Source of the DNA: Atherinomorus stipes
Lineage: Eukaryota > Chordata > Actinopteri > Atheriniformes > Atherinidae
Reading direction: 5' to 3'
NCBI GenBank assembly: GCA_023101725.1
Contig: JALJCO010001321.1
Coordinates: forward strand, 124,001 to 188,000
DNA: 64,000 nucleotides
Shown: one piece after another, positions 46,901 to 57,780 of the stretch
Layout: every line of letters begins with the position of its first letter
Position numbering within the stretch: the first letter of the stretch is position 1
Notes under the pieces: model-generated
Seen by the model: the letters and a program-made list of their open reading frames with translations, nothing else
Told to the model about the DNA's origin: nothing
The model's database searches: none
Position numbers and translations under genes: made by a program

Positions 46901-48600
46901 GTGTGTTTTTTGAATTACCACAAACATCTTCTGTACCCCCTTTAACAGGTTTTGTCCCTTTTTAGCTGGTCTTAGTGCTAATATACAAAAAGGAGAACTT
47001 CTATTATTATAGTAATTACTGGTGTTTCTAGTTACCTCCAGGTCATTGGCTGTTTAACAGTTAATTGAAGTCCGGCTGTTATTGACTGTAGCACATCTTG
47101 TGTCACTTATAGTACTTTTCTATTTAGATAGGCTAATAAAGAACCAGTCTTTCATGATCTCAATTTTGTGTTGGTGCATACTTAACACATACTGTAATGA
47201 GTGTGGTGGTTTTGGAGCAGGTATTATTCTTGGGGAGGGGGTGATGACACTTCAGAGTATACCCACTATAATAAACTACACTACCTGTACACCACTGCAG
47301 GGTTCAATAAGTGTTTATTCGGGATCAGCCATCTGAAGTGGGTGAAGTCATAGCTGGTGAGTCTGTGCTGACTTTCCAAGTTGGAAGTCTGACTTTGAGA
47401 GGTGTTCTTATTGTATTTTCAACTGGGAAATCAAAAACATCCAACTTCCAAGTTCAAATCGAACGCACCATTACTTACTGTACTTTTAACCTCCTGGCAT
47501 TCCTGCAGTCCTGCAGGAGCAGCCAAAGTGTCCGGCCTGAGACTTACTGGAATGCCAAAGGATTCATCTAAACATTAAAATGAAAGCATTTACACTTCTT
47601 TTTTTCTTGGCTTTTTGAGAGGTGGTATAATCAAAATCTTTTTTTTTTTAAAGTTGACTGTATCAGCACAAATTTTCAACTGATGCATCTTTTAGCTGAA
47701 GGATCCAAGTTCCAGCAAGCTTCATATTGAAAACAATACTTGTTATTCGATGTGTTTGCTGTCAGACAGCAAAATGACAAACATATATGAACATGTTATT
47801 TATTGCAACCAAAGCAGAACAATATTTCTCATGCTTTTGGTTATATCAGCCTTATCTCTACATCAGAAAAATCAGAAAAATGGGAATGAAATTAGGTGAA
47901 AAGAATTATTTGAGCAAAGGGGAGATCCAAATCCAGAGTGAGGATTTATTGTAAACCAAGACTGTGTCAAGGATGAAGGAGGAGGCTTAGGGAAAGTCCC
48001 AAAAGGTGGGGATAAAGAGAAAGGAATAGGCAGGGAGAAGTGAGTCAAGGTCTGGACTTGTTATTGTTGGAAACGGAGAAGGGAAAAGATTCAGAGCAAA
48101 ATTGGTTGCAGTCAGTGAGGTGGTGCATAGAATATCAGTCTGTATCATTTCTACATTCCTAAATCTGGTGGAACAAACACTAATTCAAAGCAAATAAAGT
48201 ATTCAGCAAAGTGCCACCAGAAGGTAGAAGTCTTAAACAGAAATGACGCTGTGGGAGGTAAAAAAATGACAGAAGATATCCATGATGGGAAAAAAGAGAC
48301 ATGTGAAGACATGAAGTCTTTTCTTCAGAAATTTCTTCAGTTCATGGGAAGACACTTGTCGTTCATATGCATTTGTCTGCCGGTTCAGACCTAACAATCC
48401 CCCAAATGCATTGTCTTTTTTTTTTAAGAAGCATAAAACACCTTAAATGAATGTAGCTTTTTCACATATTGTTTGCAGTTTCTATGATGTCTTCACGTTC
48501 TCTTATTCCTACCGTTACGTCCCAGCTCTGCTAGGGTGTAGAAAACGAAACAAAAGACTGGTTTCAGGTGAAATGGTGGAGTAAAGACATTTTATAAAAA
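46901..48600. other. Unassigned AT-rich DNA
   Basis: Nothing recognised apart from T runs at 47638-47649 and 48416-48424. Confidence 0.45.
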
Positions 48601-48716
48601 AAAAAAGAAAGAAAGAAAGAAAGAAAAAGAAAAAAAAGAGAGCTTTTTTACAATGTTGAATTTCCCTTCTGGGATAAATAAAGTATTTTTCATTTCATTC
48701 ATCTTATTTCATTATT
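48601..48716 (+). mobile_element. LINE 3' end, same family as 17-19 kb LINE
   Basis: A (GAAA)n tract, GAGAGCTTTTTTACAATGTT, then GAATTTCCCTTCTGGGATAA and AATAAAGTATTTTTCATTTC. It matches, on the opposite strand, the 3' UTR and tail of the LINE ending at 17410, including the internal GAAA tract. The rest is missing. Confidence 0.8.
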
Positions 48717-48924
48717 GTTTAGAAGGTAAATTAAGGCATACAAACACAAACGCTAAAAAAAGGAGATGGGGTTACAGATACTACTCAAAAGAATGAAATC
48801 AAAGAAAGACAAAGCCTAAACTAAAGGGAAGTCAAATGGGGAAAACCAACACAAACATCTACAATTCTACAAACCAAAAACGGAATGAGCAGCACCAATA
48901 AGCTACAAATTAATGAAATTATCA

Positions 48925-49040
48925 AGGCAAAGCAAGGCAAGTTTATTTGTATAGCACATTTCATGTACAGGACAATTCAAAGTGCTTTACATAAAACATC
49001 ATAAGCATTATAGCAGGGTGCAAAAGGGGGGAAGGAAGGA

Positions 49041-49092
<52 letters not shown>

Positions 49093-49443
49093 AAAAAGAA
49101 AGAAAGAAAGAAAATTAAATTAAAAACATTTAAGATTAAAAAGAGATCAAATAGAGATGTGCAGATTTTAACTTTTGAATAAAATCTTTGTAAATGCAGC
49201 TGAGAACTGATCTGACGGTTTAATCTAAGTGTTTCTGGGAGGTTTGTTCCAGACATGTGGAGCATAGAAGCTGAACGCAGCTTCTCCATGTCTGGTTCTG
49301 ACTCTGGGAACTGATAAAAGACCGGATCCAGATGACCTGAGGGGTCTAGTAGGTTCATACTGGGTCAAGAGGTCACTGATGTATTTTGGGCCTAAACCAT
49401 TCAGAGCTTTATAGACCAACAGCAGAACTTTAAAGTCTATCAC
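48925..49443 (-). mobile_element. 5'-truncated LINE with AAAG expansion
   Basis: From 49443 down: IDFKVLLLVYKALNGLGPKY, ISDLLTQYEPTRPLRSSGSG, LLSVPRVRTRHGEAAFSFYA and PHVWNKPPR, a nearly intact C-terminal LINE segment (49443-49225). A decayed stretch follows, then a TTTC microsatellite (49038-49113, AAAG on plus), then CACTTTGAATTGTCCTGTAC, AATAAACTTGCC and a TTGCC-type tail at about 48925. Minus-strand element. Confidence 0.8.
49038..49113. repeat. (AAAG)n microsatellite
   Basis: About 18 units of GAAA interrupted once. It lies inside the LINE remnant and produces repetitive KKER and FLSF frames that are not proteins. Confidence 0.95.
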
Positions 49444-51315
49444 AAAACAAAGCCTAACAATCCTAACTCCAAAAACTACACCAGTGTAAATAACAAAGAC
49501 AACTCAAGACCTAAACTACAAACAAAACCAATAGCCAAGAGAAACACCTGGAAATCAAAACAAAAGAAGCCCAAAGATAACACAAACTAAAGTCACCAAA
49601 ATCCCGCAAAAATACCCAAACAAACAAACAAAAAAACCCTAGGGCTAACTGTTCCCAGGCCAAACAGTTGCCATTGACCGGTTGACTTCTGTTTTTTTGT
49701 AGCTGATCAGCCAGTAGTGACTAATCACTCGTTAGCTGGTCAGGAGAGAGAAGATAAAGGCCTAGTCCACAGAAGCCGGTTTAGGTGTGAAACCGATAGC
49801 AGAAATCCGGAGAAAGATTTCACCAAAACAGCTGTCGCACATCAAACAAGGCTGTGGGTGGCGCTATGATTAAGGGGCCATGAAAACAGTCGCTCACCGA
49901 TGCCATTGCTGGCGTCAATGAATATTACTGTTTTTGTGAACGAGACCAACGCGCGTTGTCACACTGATGTCATACCCCCCCTGCCCTTCCTTGTGTGGTC
50001 TTGCCATCCATATGAAACACAAACCGGTCGAGTTTTCCAACCTTTCCACTTTGGAACCCGTTTTCAGACATCACCGGTTTCAGGAGGCTAATCCCTGGTT
50101 TCGTGAGGATGATAGGGCAGATTTCTTACATTTTCTTTTGCTGTAATTCGGCACCGTGTAGACAGCCCCCAAGGTGGTGTGGGGCCAGGCCAATGAGACA
50201 GAAGGGTGAAGACATGTGACGATAACAGCAACCTTTTGAATTAAATCAACATTGGCAACAGAAATCAAGCTAATGTTGTAGCTGAGTGAAGTTTTATAAC
50301 GTCTTGCAAATGTTTTGTTTTTTTTTCATTGTCAAACGAAGAAGAGAGAGTTTCTGGATTTGGTTTGTAATAGTGGGTTTTGCATGTGTGTGTGTATGAA
50401 AGGAGAGAAGGATCAAGCCAGAGAGCAACGTTAAGCAATCAAATAAGTCAAATTAAAATCTAACCAGTATTTCTCCCTACGCTGCTAAAAATACCTGTTC
50501 CTATGAGAGCATGCTGTCTGGCCGAGACGAGTGGTTTTTGCTGTGCCAGAGCTGCTTTCTCACCAGTGTTGTCTTTCAAATCTTGGCCCAAAGCCCTGAA
50601 GTAGACCACCAGCCTCATTCTGCTGAGTCATTAAACTGCAGCAAGCATCTCCTTTCTGATGTTTACGGAAAGCATCTCCAAGACGGTTCATCAGAAGTAG
50701 TGAGGTAGATATGTGGGTGCTTATCTTTTTGTGTGATTTTAGAAGAATAACAAAGACTGATGAATTCAATAGAACTTGATAAGTTGAGAAGATGAGTTAG
50801 ATTTTGAATTTGAATACAATGGAGAGTTTTGCAAACAGCTTTGAAAAGATACATCCTGATCCCACTTTTGATTTTGTAAACTTTGTCACTTAAAGGTGAT
50901 ACCTGTTGCAACTTTTTCATTAAAACAGTAATTAAAAAAAAATGCAACATCCACGGCACATCTAGAGGAGTGCAGAATAAGGATTAATTAAGAAGTATTA
51001 TAAATAAGAAGTATTAATTTTACCCCCCCATAGAATACCAGTTTTGATGGGTCTAAAATGTAAATATTGATTACCATGCCAACAGATTCTTCACCATTAG
51101 TATTAGTTCTGGAGGTGTTAGCTCGATTGCTATGTGTAGAAATAGCATCTTTCTAGCTTTACATTTCTCAAATTCGAGCGGACAAAAAACGCAGTAGGAT
51201 GATGGTGAAGGTAGCAAAGGGGCTCAAAAGCCCCGTGGAGCTTGCTGCTTTCCTCCTGGACATTTAAGTTAAACATTTGCTGATGCCAATAATGGTCAGC
51301 CGGTTCTGTAATGTT
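49444..51315. other. Unassigned DNA
   Basis: Bases 49760-50100 (AAAGGCCTAGTCCACAGAAG onward) resemble a teleost MITE whose right end I could not place. The rest is AT-rich and shows no gene. A possible TTAA end at 50893 (AGGTGATACC) has no partner. Confidence 0.4.
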
Positions 51316-51319
51316 TGTT

Positions 51320-52480
51320 TGTTTGTTGTTTATTAATTTCATTCATTTATCAAACATAAAAAGAAAATAAAAACAAAATATATTCATGAATGAAAGGGGA
51401 TAGAAAGAAGCGAACTTACATTGTCTACCCCTTGTTACAATAGATTAACTCAAATTAAATGTCAAGAAAACAACATAAGATAAGCTAAAGTGATGGCTGC
51501 AGCCCAGTCTTCTACAACAATGTTAAATGTGAAATTCAGTACATAAACACCTATATGTGTTTATAGTTCTATAACCATAATATCAAAACAATGATTTTTA
51601 AACATGTCAATTACATTTCATATTTCTGAATATTATTTTTAACCATTTTTTAAAATATACTGTAAGACCTTGCTTCTTTGATTTCTTTCTTCACATTGTT
51701 CCATAATTTGACTCCTCTCACAGAAATACAATGTTCTTTCAGTTTAGTTCTAAATTTTGGCTTATTAAATACCTCTGTTCCTTTTAAGTTATAATGACTT
51801 TCTCTTTTCTCAAAATTTTTTAGAACTTTGGCTGGCAGTATTAGTTTATGAGCCTTAAACATTATTTGCAGTGTTGCAGTGATAGATTTTACATAATTTA
51901 TTTGTACAAACTGTTTTCTGTTTTCAAGATGGCTTGATACCCATTCGCAACCCCTCTGATTCCGTATCTGCTCAATTTTTTAAAAAGAATAGTATGGTCA
52001 ATGGTATCAAATGCCAGTCATCATCATCAGTCATTTTCTGTACCGCTTATCCAGTTCAGGGTCGCGGGAGCCTATCCCAGCTATTATCAGGCGAGAGGCG
52101 GGGTACACCCTGGACAGGTTGCCAGTCTGTCGCAGGGCAACACAGAGAGACAGACAACCATTCATGCTCACATTCATTCCTAGGGGCAATTTAGAGTGAT
52201 CAATTAACCTAGCATGCATGTCTTTGGGAGGAAGCCGGAGTACCCGGAGAGAACCCACGCATACACGGGGAGAACATGCAAACTCCACACAGGAAGGCCA
52301 CGGTTGGAATTGTTCGAACCCCCTCCCCAGCCGGGAATCGAACCAGTGACCTTCTTATTGTGAGGCTGCGGTGCTAACCACCACACCACCGTGCAGCCAG
52401 GTATCAAATGCTTTTATTAAAATCCACAAAAAAGCTCACAAAGTAATCTTTGTGATGTAATGTTGCAAACGCTAATTGAG
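51320..52480 (-). mobile_element. LINE remnant split by a SINE
   Basis: On the minus strand, bases 52480-52412 encode YFVSFFVDFNK (motif A region). The reading resumes beyond the SINE at 52014 with FDTIDHTILFKKLSRYGIRG. A C-terminal piece at 51862-51650 follows (VFNKPKFRTKLKEHCISVRG, VKLWNNVKKEI), then AT-rich 3' DNA ending in AAAC repeats near 51320. The segment between the two coding parts (motifs B to D) is deleted. The clade differs from the 17 kb LINE, judging by the C-terminus. Confidence 0.7.
52015..52399 (-). mobile_element. tRNA-derived SINE, full length
   Basis: Starts at 52399 on the minus strand with GTGGTGTGGTGGTTAGCACC (A-box) and carries GGTTCGATTCCCGGC (B-box, about 52331-52344). 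The body has GTGTGGAGTTTGCATGTTCT and CCTGTCCAGGGTGTACCCCG, and the tail has GGATAAGCGGTACAGAAAAT with a short GAT repeat. It is flanked by a perfect 12-bp duplication GGTATCAAATGC (52003-52014 and 52400-52411). I recall this type as a widespread fish SINE (Mermaid-like); the family name is unverified. Confidence 0.9.
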
Positions 52481-52636
52481 TAAGCGAGTGTTAGTGCAGC
52501 CCTTGCTGGAGGGGAGGAATTAAACTTGTAGCTATCACCTTTGAAAACACTCAAAACAAAAAAACAATGTCACACAGCTATTGTTCATAAACAATCAGCT
52601 TCCTACATGTGGCTGGTACACAAGCAGAGCCAAGGC

Positions 52637-52742
52637 GGGATTTGATCCCAGACACCCAGGTAACAGTCATGCATGCCAACCATTCAGCCAAAGGGATATC
52701 CATGTGGTCAAGTAGCCAGGACACATGATCGTGACAGGACTG
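52637..52742 (-). repeat. tRNA-like module, copy 3
   Basis: Minus strand: GGATATCCCTTTGGCTGAAT, GGTTGGCATGCATGACTG and CTGGGATCAAATCCCGCC give an A-box-like and a B-box-like element at tRNA spacing. Upstream on that strand is CAGTCCTGTCACGATCATGT, matching the border sequence of the copies at 24.9 and 37 kb. Confidence 0.6.
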
Positions 52743-53195
52743 TCTCATACAAAAAGATGACAAAAATGGGATGTTCCTTATTATAATTATTTATTTTAAG
52801 GTGTGATTTGGTTTGTTTAAAAACAAGAAAACATGCTATAAATGATGATAATAGGGTTTATGCACGGTCACTCCCGTTTACGAAAAGTCAGCCCCACTAC
52901 CTCTGGTTCAGCACTGCCACAACCATTGCCACTGCCAAAAACATTGAATCTCAACTCTGAGGCTGTTCTGTAAATAGTTACTAAATAAACAACAAATCAA
53001 GAAACTTCTCATCAATTCATATTAATTTGAGACTTAAAATAATGTGCTGATTTAAGCCCCACCCAGTTCCGCTCAAACCACACCCACTTCCTGTTTAAGC
53101 CCCGCCCACTCCGAGCACAGATACAGATCATTTAGATGGTTGAACAGATACAGATACAGATAGTGGTGTACTCGCACATCCCTAGTTAAAATGAC
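52743..53195. other. Unassigned DNA ending in a hAT-like terminus
   Basis: GTGTACTCGCACATCCCTAG at about 53166-53185 looks like a hAT end (inverse CTAGGGATGTGCGAG). It is preceded by CCACACCCACTTCCTG and GCCCCGCCCACTCC motifs, typical of such elements in fish. No partner end was found. Confidence 0.35.
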
Positions 53196-53550
53196 ATTTT
53201 TTACACGCTGTCTTCAAGACCTGCCTCGCATCAACATGGACGATGTCCACAGGATTTTTCAGAAGCACACTGCGACGTCCGCAAGCAAGCGGGTTAAAGG
53301 CTTTAAAAACTTTTTTTTTTTAAAAAAATAAAAAACCCTTTCTTCCCCATAGTTTTTAATTTTAAAGTTGCTTTAAGTTGTATATAACCAACTTCATACA
53401 CAATTTTTGAGGGTAAGTGTTTAGCTAACACCAGTAGCTCGGAGGTAGCATCAGAGGACTGTGACAGATCTCTATTAACGGTCTATGAACAGTTACATGT
53501 TAAAAATGTTGTTGATTCGGACACCTTGTTTTAATAACAATAAATATCAC
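53196..53550. other. Unassigned DNA beside the THAP remnant
   Basis: It contains a short GC-richer piece (53215-53300) and a T/A run at 53311-53330. It may belong to the same element as the THAP remnant, but no transposase motif was seen. Confidence 0.35.
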
Positions 53551-54058
53551 TCACAAATCGCTCATTTGCTCCAGCTGCTGTCTTAGTTGAGCAACCTCCT
53601 CTCGAAGTCTCTGGTTTTCCTCCAGCATGTTGTCCACAAAGGCAGGATCCGGGCCAGCGCAGTAGTCGTGATCTTGAGCATGAACTTTTTCCCTAGTTTC
53701 CACCTTCTATGGTCTAGCCGTACGTTCCCATACAGACAGTCTTCTCTCACCAAGAGAATAATTGCTCCAATGAAAAAGAACCGGAATGGCGCCGGTTTCA
53801 GCCTCCTCCTCCCACCTGCCTCCCTCGGCTCTTTGACATCCTGCGCTGTAAAGTGTCTACTGTAGACACGGGTGTGATGGTGATGATGAAGTTTTCCCTT
53901 CTAATATTCACAATCCATCTCTTTCGTAGTTGATCATCCGATGGAAATGTGTGAAAGCTAATAACAGAATTATATTTAGCCGACGCAGCACACAAAGGAA
54001 CGCAGCAGTGTTCAGCTCTTGTCCCTTCACGTTGCTGAAACTTGAATAACGGCTTCAT
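53551..54058 (-). pseudogene. THAP zinc-finger protein remnant
   Basis: The first frame (54058 to about 53870) encodes a THAP DNA-binding domain start: CCVPLCAASAKYN, SFHTFPSDDQLRKRWIVNIR and RRENFIIT. The Cys pair and the FP...R.W pattern are typical. A shift near 53866 is needed to read the next piece, TRVYSRHFTAQDVKEP, in which the usual Cys of VCSRHF is Tyr. A second shift near 53797 gives GAIPVLFHWSNYS. A TAG lies at 53707-53709. The final piece, VDNMLEENQRLREEVAQLRQ, is a coiled coil ending at TGA 53551-53553. THAP plus a coiled coil is common in fish ISL2EU/Harbinger- and P-type transposons; no DDE domain was found nearby. A decayed host THAP gene is the alternative. Confidence 0.75.
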
Positions 54059-55811
54059 CTCATACTACGACTGCTACTACTACTACAGTTATATCGGTAT
54101 ATATATATATACTATACTAAAGGTTACTATACAATCTGTCGTCTGGATTATGAACAATATCTCATTCATTTGTTTACTTCAGTCTTCAAATCTACCGCCA
54201 CAACCCGTCCCACAGGCTGAACCGGAAATCTTTTACTGGCGTATTGTAAACCGGAAGTTCTAACCCCGGCTTTACACCTGATCTGTGACGTGAGCAGATA
54301 CGCGCCAGCTCTATTTTTGACACTCCACGCACCGACACCGTGTCAATATCAGTAGTTCAGATCAAACCAGACAGGAAGTCAGACACAGGTTCAGTGTAAA
54401 ATATCCGGTAACTTCCTAAACAAAAGCCACTGTGCAGCTTTTAAACTGCTGAACTACCTGAACATGACAGCACCTCTGTGTCCACAAGGTTACAATGAAA
54501 TAAGAAACCATGACGCATGAACATGTGGACAAAATGAACCATTTGGATGAGAATTACAGGCGATCAAGCAGTCCTCTCATGATTCCGTGATGTCATGAAT
54601 CTAACAACTGCACTCGCGGGTGCGCTGCACGGCCGCACATTGAACGGTGTAAATGCTCGCGCCGAGGAAGTCGCAGCAAAGCTGCTGCGCTGCTATGCAG
54701 TCACAGACCAGGCGTAAAGCGGGGGTAAAGGGCGCATCATGCATAAACCCCATTGCTGAATCACTTTCATCATGACATAAATCTGCAGTCAAAGTTGTGA
54801 GAATAGACTTCACCATTGTTGACACATATATGTAATTTTAGGCTTCTGGAGACACATCATCAAATCTCACATTTCCCAAATAACATCAGAAAGTAACCCA
54901 CCATAAGATATTTACAGTGAGAAAACGGCACAATAAAGAAAGGACATGGAAAGACACTGAAAGACTCATTAGGAGTTGACATGAAAGAGAGGCTGCTCTC
55001 ATGTTTGAAACCACACAACATAACCTCAACAAGATCCAAATGGGCATAAAATGCATTTAATGTCATTATGGGTCTTTCAGCTCTTTGCTAAGAAGACCAC
55101 TGACCAACAAAGTGGTTGTAAACAACACCGCTGGTATGTTCTTTATTATGTGACTAGAGCACCAAATAAGACCAGCTGATCTGTTGTCATTGTTTTGGTT
55201 AAACCACCAGCATTAACTGATGTTAACTCATCAAGGATATTGTCTATTTGCTGAGAAAGAACAAACTTTCCCAGAGTCCTTAAACATCTATAAATCAACA
55301 GCACAGGGGAGTCATAATGCTAATATTTTATTGGCAAATAAACTTCCTGAAGACATACGTGACATGGGAGCTGTAGGTAATGGACCAAAAGAAATTAAAT
55401 CTGTTCAAAATTTTGAAAATGGTTTAGCCTGTTGAGAGGTAAATGGAAGGATGTGTATCACATAGTCCTTGTTTGAAGCCTATGATGAGTGGTTACCTTC
55501 GTGTACAGGAGCAAAGCTGCCTCATATTAATGTTTTGTTCTTCAGTAGCAGCTTTACATCATTTCTTTATTCAACACTGACAGAGGAAAGTAAATTTGCA
55601 GAAACTGAAGCTGCAACATTCACAGAACACTGTTAGTGTTAGACCACACTTAAAATACTGCAGCTTATGTACAGAATGTCATAACGACAGTTTTCTTTTA
55701 CATGTTATTTAATGTTCTTGTATATTCTTTTCCTTTCTTTAAGATATTCACATTTACAAAGTACAGAACAAAATCAACACCTAATAGTCTTTTCATTTTA
55801 AATTCCATATA
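54059..55811. other. Unassigned DNA
   Basis: Bases 54220-54310 and 54605-54735 are CpG-rich; the latter gives a Cys-rich 74-codon minus frame with no domain. The remainder is AT-rich and without gene evidence. Confidence 0.4.
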
Positions 55812-55994
55812 CAGCTGTGTGAAAAAGATTTTGCCCCCTTCCTAATTTCTTACTTTTTTGCATGTTAGTCACACTTAAATGTTTCAGATCATCAAACAAA
55901 TTTAAATGTGAGACAAAGATAACACAAGTAAACAGAAAATGCAGTTTTTAAATGAAGATTTTTATTTTTAAGGGGGGGAAAAATCCAAACTTAA

Positions 55995-56476
55995 AGGGAC
56001 TTGAGGCAAGATTAAGGAACGAAACTCGCGACTGCCGTGATTAGCGCTTCAGGTAACTGCAGCCACAAGCCAAGCCGTCACCAGAGCGTGCACAAACTGA
56101 AGCTATAATGTTGTTTACTAACCTTTTTCTTCGTAGTTACACTTTTTAGTGTCTTTCAGTTGATCTGGATCGTTTGCTGACGGCAGAAGAATCCAGAACT
56201 ATCGCTTACAGTGTTTGCATTTACCATCTGAATGACCATCTTCTTCCTGTATTAAAACCGTGGATTTAGTCATTTGACGTCACGTCCGCAGGGCAGCGAA
56301 GGAAATTCGAACACCGAATTGCAGCACATTTTGCAGCACACAGCCTGTTCGAAGGCAATGGAGAGAAACGTGGGTGTAAACGTTATTTTTAGTATTTAGC
56401 GCCTCATCACCCATTAGTATTAAAAAAAATTGACATGCATATTTTGTTTTTTTTTCAATTCCTGCCTCTAGTCCCT
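55995..56476. mobile_element. TTAA-target MITE nested in Tc1 (first)
   Basis: The ends are AGGGACTTGAGGCA and, inverted, AGGGACTAGAGGCA (13 of 14). TTAA flanks both sides (55991-55994 and 56477-56480). It is 482 bp with no transposase. It lies between the outer and inner direct repeats of the host Tc1 end. A piggyBac-like or Kolobok-like origin fits TTAA. Confidence 0.88.
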
Positions 56477-56509
56477 TTAAATGGCCCTGTGTGAAAAAGT
56501 GATTGCCCC

Positions 56510-56752
56510 CTAAACCAGATAACTGGTTGGGTCACCCTTAGCAGCAACAACTGCAATCAAGCGTTTGTGATAACTGACAATGAGTCTTCTACAGCGCTGT
56601 GGAGGAATTTTGTTCCACTCATCTTTGCAGAATTGTTGTAATTCAGCCACATTGGAGGGTTTTCCAGCATAAACCGCCTTTTTAAGGTCATGCCACAGCA
56701 TCTCTATTGGATTCAGTTCAGGACTTAGACTTGGCCACTCCAAAGTCTTCAT
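56510..56752 (-). pseudogene. Tc1-like transposase C-terminal part
   Basis: An 80-codon frame with TLEWPSLSPELNPIEMLWHD, then LKKAV and CRRLIVSYHKRLIAVVAAKG. It contains the final Glu of the DDE triad (PIEMLW) and the usual C-terminal arginine/lysine-rich end. The frame is intact here; it is separated from the upstream catalytic Asp by the nested element at 56767-57776. Confidence 0.85.
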
Positions 56753-56766
56753 TTTGTTTTTCTTAA

Positions 56767-57776
56767 AGGTGTCAAAACCTGACGTTTTACATACACAATC
56801 CTTCTTAAATTATCTTCAAATGAATTTTTAATTGTAGTTGGTTGGGATGAAAATTTAATGAGCTCATTTTAACCTCTTTTTATCCCCAACTATTGTTTGT
56901 CGCGAGAATATGGACGAGAGTTAGACCTGTCTGTAAGCGCGTTCACGAGGCAAACGTCAAAGCCAAAACAAAGGTTTATCAGGACAGAGCAGGTGAAGGA
57001 AATGATGTCCCAACAGAGAAAAACGTGATTAAAAACGTAATGGTGCGGTTGATAGAGAGGATCCGCAGAGTAAAAGGGCTGGACTCCGATGAATATAAGG
57101 AGCGGACGTCTGACGTGAAGTTAACCAAACAGTGTTAGCTTCTGTAGCTACATTAGCAGCTTGTCCGCTCGTCTACCACCGTTTACTGGTCTCTTACACA
57201 AAAGATAATAAGTTGCACAATCAGCAACACTTACCACCTGCACATCCTCACTGATAAATATAATCCACTGCTCCCTGGTAGTGCTGTTCCTCCTGTTAAA
57301 GCACCGAAAACTGCTGAATTTCTGCCAAAGTAACTCAGCATGGCAATCTCCCCCCTCCTCCTCCTTGTCGCCGGCGTCCTTTCTGACAAAACTGGTCTAC
57401 TCTGTGGCAGGTAATCAGCTGCCTTCAGGTGGTGCTAAAGTCGCTAGCCTAGCAGCTCACTCGCAGCCTATCTAGTTCACATCATAACAGCTGATCATAA
57501 CGACTCCACGGCAGGTAATCAGCTGCTTTTAGGTGGCTCTAAAGAGGCTAGCTTAGCAGCTAGCTGCCTCTCTAGTTCACATCATTCGGAGAAAGAAATC
57601 CAAACCGTGTACTGTGGAGAGCGCGTGCTTGTGGCCGATTCTGGTGAGAAGAGAGAGCCCACACTCAAAGACGAAGTTACTTTCACTTTCCGGAGTTTCT
57701 GGCATGTTATAACTGAGGTCCTGTTCCAATACACGTTTTAACGTGAAAAAGTGGGATTTTCCGGGGGATGACTCCT
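56767..57776. mobile_element. TTAA-target transposon nested in Tc1 (second)
   Basis: The ends AGGTGTCA and, inverted, AGGAGTCA (7 of 8) are short. The flanks are TTAA at 56763-56766 and 57777-57780. Removing 56767-57780 restores the host transposase region as one stretch, which supports the limits. Its 1010 bp include an 81-codon plus-strand frame (56893-57138; RVRPVCKRVHEANVKAKTK) with no recognised domain, and an imperfect tandem duplication at 57407-57585. No piggyBac transposase is present. Confidence 0.8.
57407..57585. repeat. Imperfect tandem duplication
   Basis: GGCAGGTAATCAGCTGC occurs at 57406 and 57510. Each is followed by AGGTGG, GCTAGC and then CTAGTTCACATCAT, giving two copies of about 80 bases at about 104-base spacing inside the nested TTAA element. 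Confidence 0.8.
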
Positions 57777-57780
57777 TTAA

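Noticed and set aside
48982..49358. Lys/Glu-rich plus frame and Phe/Leu/Ser-rich minus frame
   Set aside because: Same artefact from the AAAG tract inside a LINE remnant; only the C-terminal LINE part is meaningful.
54601..54825. Cys-rich 74-codon minus frame in CpG-rich DNA
   Set aside because: No domain or neighbouring exon; possibly repeat-derived, but nothing definite could be shown.
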